Assembly: GCA_028532765.1 (NCBI GenBank)
Contig: JAQQAR010000093.1
Location: 62,001 to 126,000 of the forward strand
Reading direction: 5' to 3'
Length of the DNA: 64,000 bases
Source of the DNA: Sphaerochaetaceae bacterium
Lineage (GTDB): Bacteria; Spirochaetota; Spirochaetia; Sphaerochaetales; Sphaerochaetaceae
The notes beneath the pieces are model-generated. The model was not told the DNA's origin and did no database searches. It saw nothing but the letters and a program-made list of their open reading frames with translations. Both the position numbers and the translations under genes were made by a program. This document shows, piece after piece, positions 59,576 through 64,000 of this stretch; the stretch's first letter is position 1, and each line of letters begins with the position of its first letter.

Positions 59576-60450
59576 GTGAATACGCGAACCTGGTTCCCCC
59601 TAGTGGGTCACTGGCATCGCACTTCAATACCTTCTTCTTTGCACTCCCTCCTGCCTTCTGGTTGTTGGTGGGTATCATGGCCGTGGTGGCAACAGCAAGT
59701 TATTTTGCCAAACAACTCACCCCTGGTGGAGCTGTGGCTGCTTTCTTGGTTGGGTTTGGCACTACTTGGATTCTTGGTTTCGGTGCACTGGCAACCTTGT
59801 TGCTTTTCTTCCTTTCTGCTGGGGTATTGGGTAAGATTGCAAAGCGTGCGCTGGTCTTCGATGTGATGAAAATCCATAAGAAGGGTGGTAGGCGTGACGC
59901 TTCCCAGGTTTATGCCAATGGATTGATGGCATTGGTCAGTGCTCTGCTCTATGCCTTGAATCCTTCCATCCCCTTCCTGGTAATGTTTGGCTCTTCGGTA
60001 GGGGAGGCTGCAAGCGATACCTTCGCAAGTGAGGTCGGAATCCTCTCCAAAACCAAGCCAGTTTCCATCATTACTGGGCGACCTATGACTCCGGGCCTCA
60101 GCGGTGCGGTCAGTCCGCTGGGTCTTGCCAGTGGATTATTGGGAGCAATACTGGTTGCTCTTTGTGTCTGGGGGTGTTTCCTGCCTGTCACAGGTAAGAG
60201 TGCTCTCTATGTTTCAGTAATCGCATTAAGTTCCTTTTTTGGGTGTTTGCTCGATAGTGTACTAGGTGCTACTGTTCAGGCTCACTACTATGATGAGGTG
60301 AGTGACCGCATTACCGAGCATGCAGTAGTGGATGGAAGAATCCTTCCACTTGAGAGAGGGATCCGTTGGGTCGATAATGATGTGGTTAACCTACTGAGCA
60401 ATGTGGCCTCAGCCCTGTTTGGCATGTCACTTACCCTGATAATTGGGTAA
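59572..60450 (+). CDS. DUF92 (TMEM19/VTE6-like) membrane protein
   Basis: A 292-residue polytopic membrane protein of the DUF92 family: LTPGGAVAAFLVGFGTTWILGFGALATLLLFF, GSSVGEAASDTFASEVGILSKTKP, and SLFGCLLDSVLGATVQ-like region. The plant member VTE6 converts phytyl phosphate to phytyl diphosphate. Here it is translationally coupled to a VTE5-like kinase, which supports a two-step isoprenoid alcohol salvage route (inference). Confidence 0.83.
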   Translation: MSEYANLVPPSGSLASHFNTFFFALPPAFWLLVGIMAVVATASYFAKQLTPGGAVAAFLVGFGTTWILGFGALATLLLFFLSAGVLGKIAKRALVFDVMKIHKKGGRRDASQVYANGLMALVSALLYALNPSIPFLVMFGSSVGEAASDTFASEVGILSKTKPVSIITGRPMTPGLSGAVSPLGLASGLLGAILVALCVWGCFLPVTGKSALYVSVIALSSFFGCLLDSVLGATVQAHYYDEVSDRITEHAVVDGRILPLERGIRWVDNDVVNLLSNVASALFGMSLTLIIG

Positions 60451-60464
60451 TCTGTATTTTTTAC

Positions 60465-60493
60465 TTGCTTCTCCGCATTTTTCTTTGTATTTT
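60465..60493 (+). promoter_or_regulatory. Possible groEL promoter
   Basis: TTGCTT, 17 nt, TATTTT. No CIRCE (TTAGCACTC-N9-GAGTGCTAA) element is seen between this and groEL. Confidence 0.4.
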
Positions 60494-60550
60494 ACATGTC
60501 GGTAGGCCTAAAGAGGTCTGCTATGTGTAATCGCACCACATATTCTTTAA

Positions 60551-62197
<1,647 letters not shown>

Positions 62198-62210
62198 TCC
62201 TGCGCACTGC

Positions 62211-62240
62211 AAAAGGGGTCGCTTTCCGGCGACCCTTTTT
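62211..62240 (+). terminator. groEL terminator
   Basis: GGGTCGC, 6-nt loop, GCGACCC, then TTTTT. Confidence 0.88.
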
Positions 62241-62268
62241 GCCGTCTTATGGCTTCTGATACTGAAAC

Positions 62269-62298
62269 TTGACTAGTGGATAGCGAACGTGCTACTTT
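62269..62298 (+). promoter_or_regulatory. yajC-secD promoter
   Basis: TTGACT, 18 nt, TACTTT, about 80 nt before yajC. Confidence 0.55.
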
Positions 62299-62379
62299 AA
62301 TCGATACTTGGAAAATTGGATGCGAAGTTTTCTTCCGCCTCTTTTCTGCATCCGATTTTATGCAAAGTGAGGATTACCA

Positions 62380-62832
62380 ATGCTTTCATTGATTAGTGCT
62401 ATGGCAGCCCCTGAAACGGCCGGCGCCGCAGGTTCAACCGGTTCGATGATGACGACCTTTGTTACGTTCGGTCTCATCATTGTTATCTTCTATTTCTTGA
62501 TTATCCGTCCGCAAAAGAAGCGGGACAAGGAAACCAAGGAGATGCTCGCCTCTATTAAGAAGGGGGATAAGGTTGTCTCGATTGGTGGAATTCATGGAAC
62601 CGTTGTTGTGGTGAAAGAGACTACCGTGGTGGTCAAGGTTGACGACAACACGCGTATGGAGTTCTCCAGAAATGCTATCAGCAGCATCGTAAACAGAAAG
62701 GGCGATGGTGCAACTGCTTCCAGCAAGAAGAAGAGCAAAAAAGAAGAGCAGGTATCTGCTCCTGAGAAGAGTGTTGAGGCTCCCGTTGAGGAAGTCCCTG
62801 CTGAAGCTGAAGCTGAGAAGAAAGACAAATAA
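62380..62832 (+). CDS. yajC: Preprotein translocase subunit YajC
   Basis: A 150-residue YajC. It has one membrane helix (FVTFGLIIVIFYFLIIRPQKKR) followed by the conserved soluble segment (MLASIKKGDKVVSIGGIHGTVVVVKETTVVVKVD). The C-terminal ~40 residues are a charged Lys/Glu/Ala-rich tail that makes it longer than the usual ~110 residues. GAGGATTACCA precedes the ATG. It forms the SecDF-YajC complex with the following secD. Confidence 0.94.
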   Translation: MLSLISAMAAPETAGAAGSTGSMMTTFVTFGLIIVIFYFLIIRPQKKRDKETKEMLASIKKGDKVVSIGGIHGTVVVVKETTVVVKVDDNTRMEFSRNAISSIVNRKGDGATASSKKKSKKEEQVSAPEKSVEAPVEEVPAEAEAEKKDK

Positions 62833-62859
62833 TTCTATAAAAGACATCTGGAGAGTATC

Positions 62860-64000
62860 ATGAAAAAACGGAGTCGTCTGGTGGTCGTTCTGGTGGTCGT
62901 CTTGTTGTGCGGGTTCTTCCTCTATCCCACGATTGCTTGGTATGGATTCGTATCGCAGGACACCAAGGAACTTGCAACAGGCTCAAATGTACAGATTAAG
63001 GAGTATTCCCGTGGACAGGCTTCACGCGATCTCCGCTCGCTTAAGGAGTTGGTCGCTGAGGACCCACAGGCAACCCTGCCTTCTGAGTTCTCCTATCTAA
63101 AGGATTACGCGAAGGAAAATTACAAAGCCATGAAGCGTTCAGTTCCCCGTAATTGGACTCTTGAAGCATTGTTTGCTGGGTTCTATAACGAACAGGATAT
63201 GTTCGATTCAGCTGAGTCCTACTACCGCACGTCCTCGCTTGATCTGAAGGCTTTGGGAAACAAAGCACTGCAGCTTGGCTTAGACCTTGAAGGTGGTATG
63301 AGTATTCTCTTGGAGGCTGATGTTGCTTCCTATGAGGATAAGATTGGCAAGACTGCATCTTCGGGTGAGATTTCTGAGGCAATTCGCCAGGATATCGAAA
63401 TTCTCGAGAAACGAATTGACCAGTTTGGTGTCAGTGAGCCTGTCATCCGTTTACAAGGTGATGACCAGATTCTCATTGAGATTCCAGGTGCTGCAGACCC
63501 AGAGCGTGTTAACTCCTTCCTCCGTGGTAAGGGTTCCCTCGTCTTCAAGATCGTAGACACCACCCTTACCGCTGAGTTGAATGCTTTCTACGCCGAGAAT
63601 CCTTCTGAGGTTTATACCGATACTGGTGCACTGAAGCAGCCTGACTTCTTACCTGCTGGTAAGATTGCTACAGGTTACTATGTCAGTGACGAGTATGGTA
63701 TCGATGAATTGCAAAGCTATGTAGTAGTAGAGGATGAGATCGGCCTTGATGGAATCCACCTTGAGAGTGCAACCACCGCAACCGATGGGATCACCGGTCG
63801 ACCAGTGGTCAACTTCCAGTTGGACAGCCTTGGTGGCGATATCTTCTACAAGCTCACATCTACCCACGTTGGGGATACCATGGCAGTTGTGATGGATGGC
63901 AAGGTTAAAGCCATGGCCACCATCAATGAAGGGATCAGGAGCAACGTTCAGATTTCCGGGTTCGATGCTGAGGAAGCAGCTGACCTTGCAATTGTTCTGC
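62860..64000 (+). CDS. secD: Protein translocase subunit SecD (3' end beyond window)
   Basis: The first 380 codons of SecD, open to the window end. It begins MKKRSRLVVVLVVVLLCGFFLYP (membrane helix 1). The family motif LGLDLEGGMSILLE follows near residue 147, then the P1 periplasmic domain (IEILEKRIDQFGVSEPVIRLQGDDQILIEIPG). SecD with SecF uses the proton gradient to pull proteins across the membrane. CTGGAGAGTATC precedes the ATG, 27 nt after yajC. Confidence 0.94.
   Translation, partial: MKKRSRLVVVLVVVLLCGFFLYPTIAWYGFVSQDTKELATGSNVQIKEYSRGQASRDLRSLKELVAEDPQATLPSEFSYLKDYAKENYKAMKRSVPRNWTLEALFAGFYNEQDMFDSAESYYRTSSLDLKALGNKALQLGLDLEGGMSILLEADVASYEDKIGKTASSGEISEAIRQDIEILEKRIDQFGVSEPVIRLQGDDQILIEIPGAADPERVNSFLRGKGSLVFKIVDTTLTAELNAFYAENPSEVYTDTGALKQPDFLPAGKIATGYYVSDEYGIDELQSYVVVEDEIGLDGIHLESATTATDGITGRPVVNFQLDSLGGDIFYKLTSTHVGDTMAVVMDGKVKAMATINEGIRSNVQISGFDAEEAADLAIVL

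Noticed and set aside
60500-60540. Possible heat-shock operator before groEL
   Set aside because: TAGGCCTA and nearby repeats do not match CIRCE in sequence or spacing.

Overview
The window is a dense, almost gap-free stretch of bacterial chromosome of about 50% GC with no prophage, insertion sequence, CRISPR array, rRNA or tRNA. Gene content points to a spirochaete close to Sphaerochaeta/Treponema. The indicators are a long ATP-type phosphofructokinase with a PKTIDND motif, a LemA/DUF2207 pair, DUF1576 and DUF6062 proteins, a LonC-like protease, a xanthine-dehydrogenase-like trio and an ArgR. This placement is inference from gene families; no rRNA is present to confirm it.

Layout. 1-3.5 kb: MBL-fold hydrolase, GntP permease, TPR protein, rlmE. 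3.5-4.06 kb: a non-coding block that I read as two tandem small-RNA genes, each with a sigma-54 promoter. 4-18 kb: rhomboid protease, adenosine deaminase, ankyrin protein, proS, class II aldolase, DUF6062, OsmC, CDF metal exporter, aspS and carAB. The carAB promoter is covered by two ARG boxes. 18-20 kb: DUF1576 membrane protein with a small partner. 20-24.5 kb: a duplicated phage-shock (Psp) system. Here pspF lies between two pspA operons, each with a -24/-12 promoter and PspF-type upstream palindromes. 24.5-34 kb: RNA methyltransferases (rsmI, TrmH family, rsmD), LonC-like protease, Nif3, lspA, glycoside hydrolase, acyl-ACP thioesterase, recG. 35-42 kb: yggT and dnaE downstream of a xanthine-dehydrogenase-like trio in one leftward operon. 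42-49 kb: ligA, aminotransferase, ModE-like regulator, pfk, a third C-rich sRNA candidate, HAD phosphatase, EamA transporter. 49-55.5 kb: a MarR-controlled heterodimeric ABC exporter with a palindromic operator on its promoter, pgi, argR. 55.6-64 kb: lemA/DUF2207/DUF1653, an RRM protein with a long leader, a phytol-kinase-like/DUF92 (VTE5/VTE6-like) pair, groEL without groES, yajC, and a secD that runs off the window end.

The most unusual material is regulatory. (1) Two tandem sigma-54-dependent sRNA genes have near-identical 5' ends that read as the complement of a strong translation start (SD, start codon, poly-A). A third unrelated sRNA candidate carries the same CCUCCUU motif twice. (2) There is a full PspF/sigma-54 circuit with recognisable UAS palindromes. 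(3) Several genes (lon-like, nif3, lspA, ligA, rsmI, rlmE, aldolase) have a -10 box 6-7 nt from the start codon and no SD, so they look leaderless. (4) ArgR and MarR operators can be read directly from the sequence.
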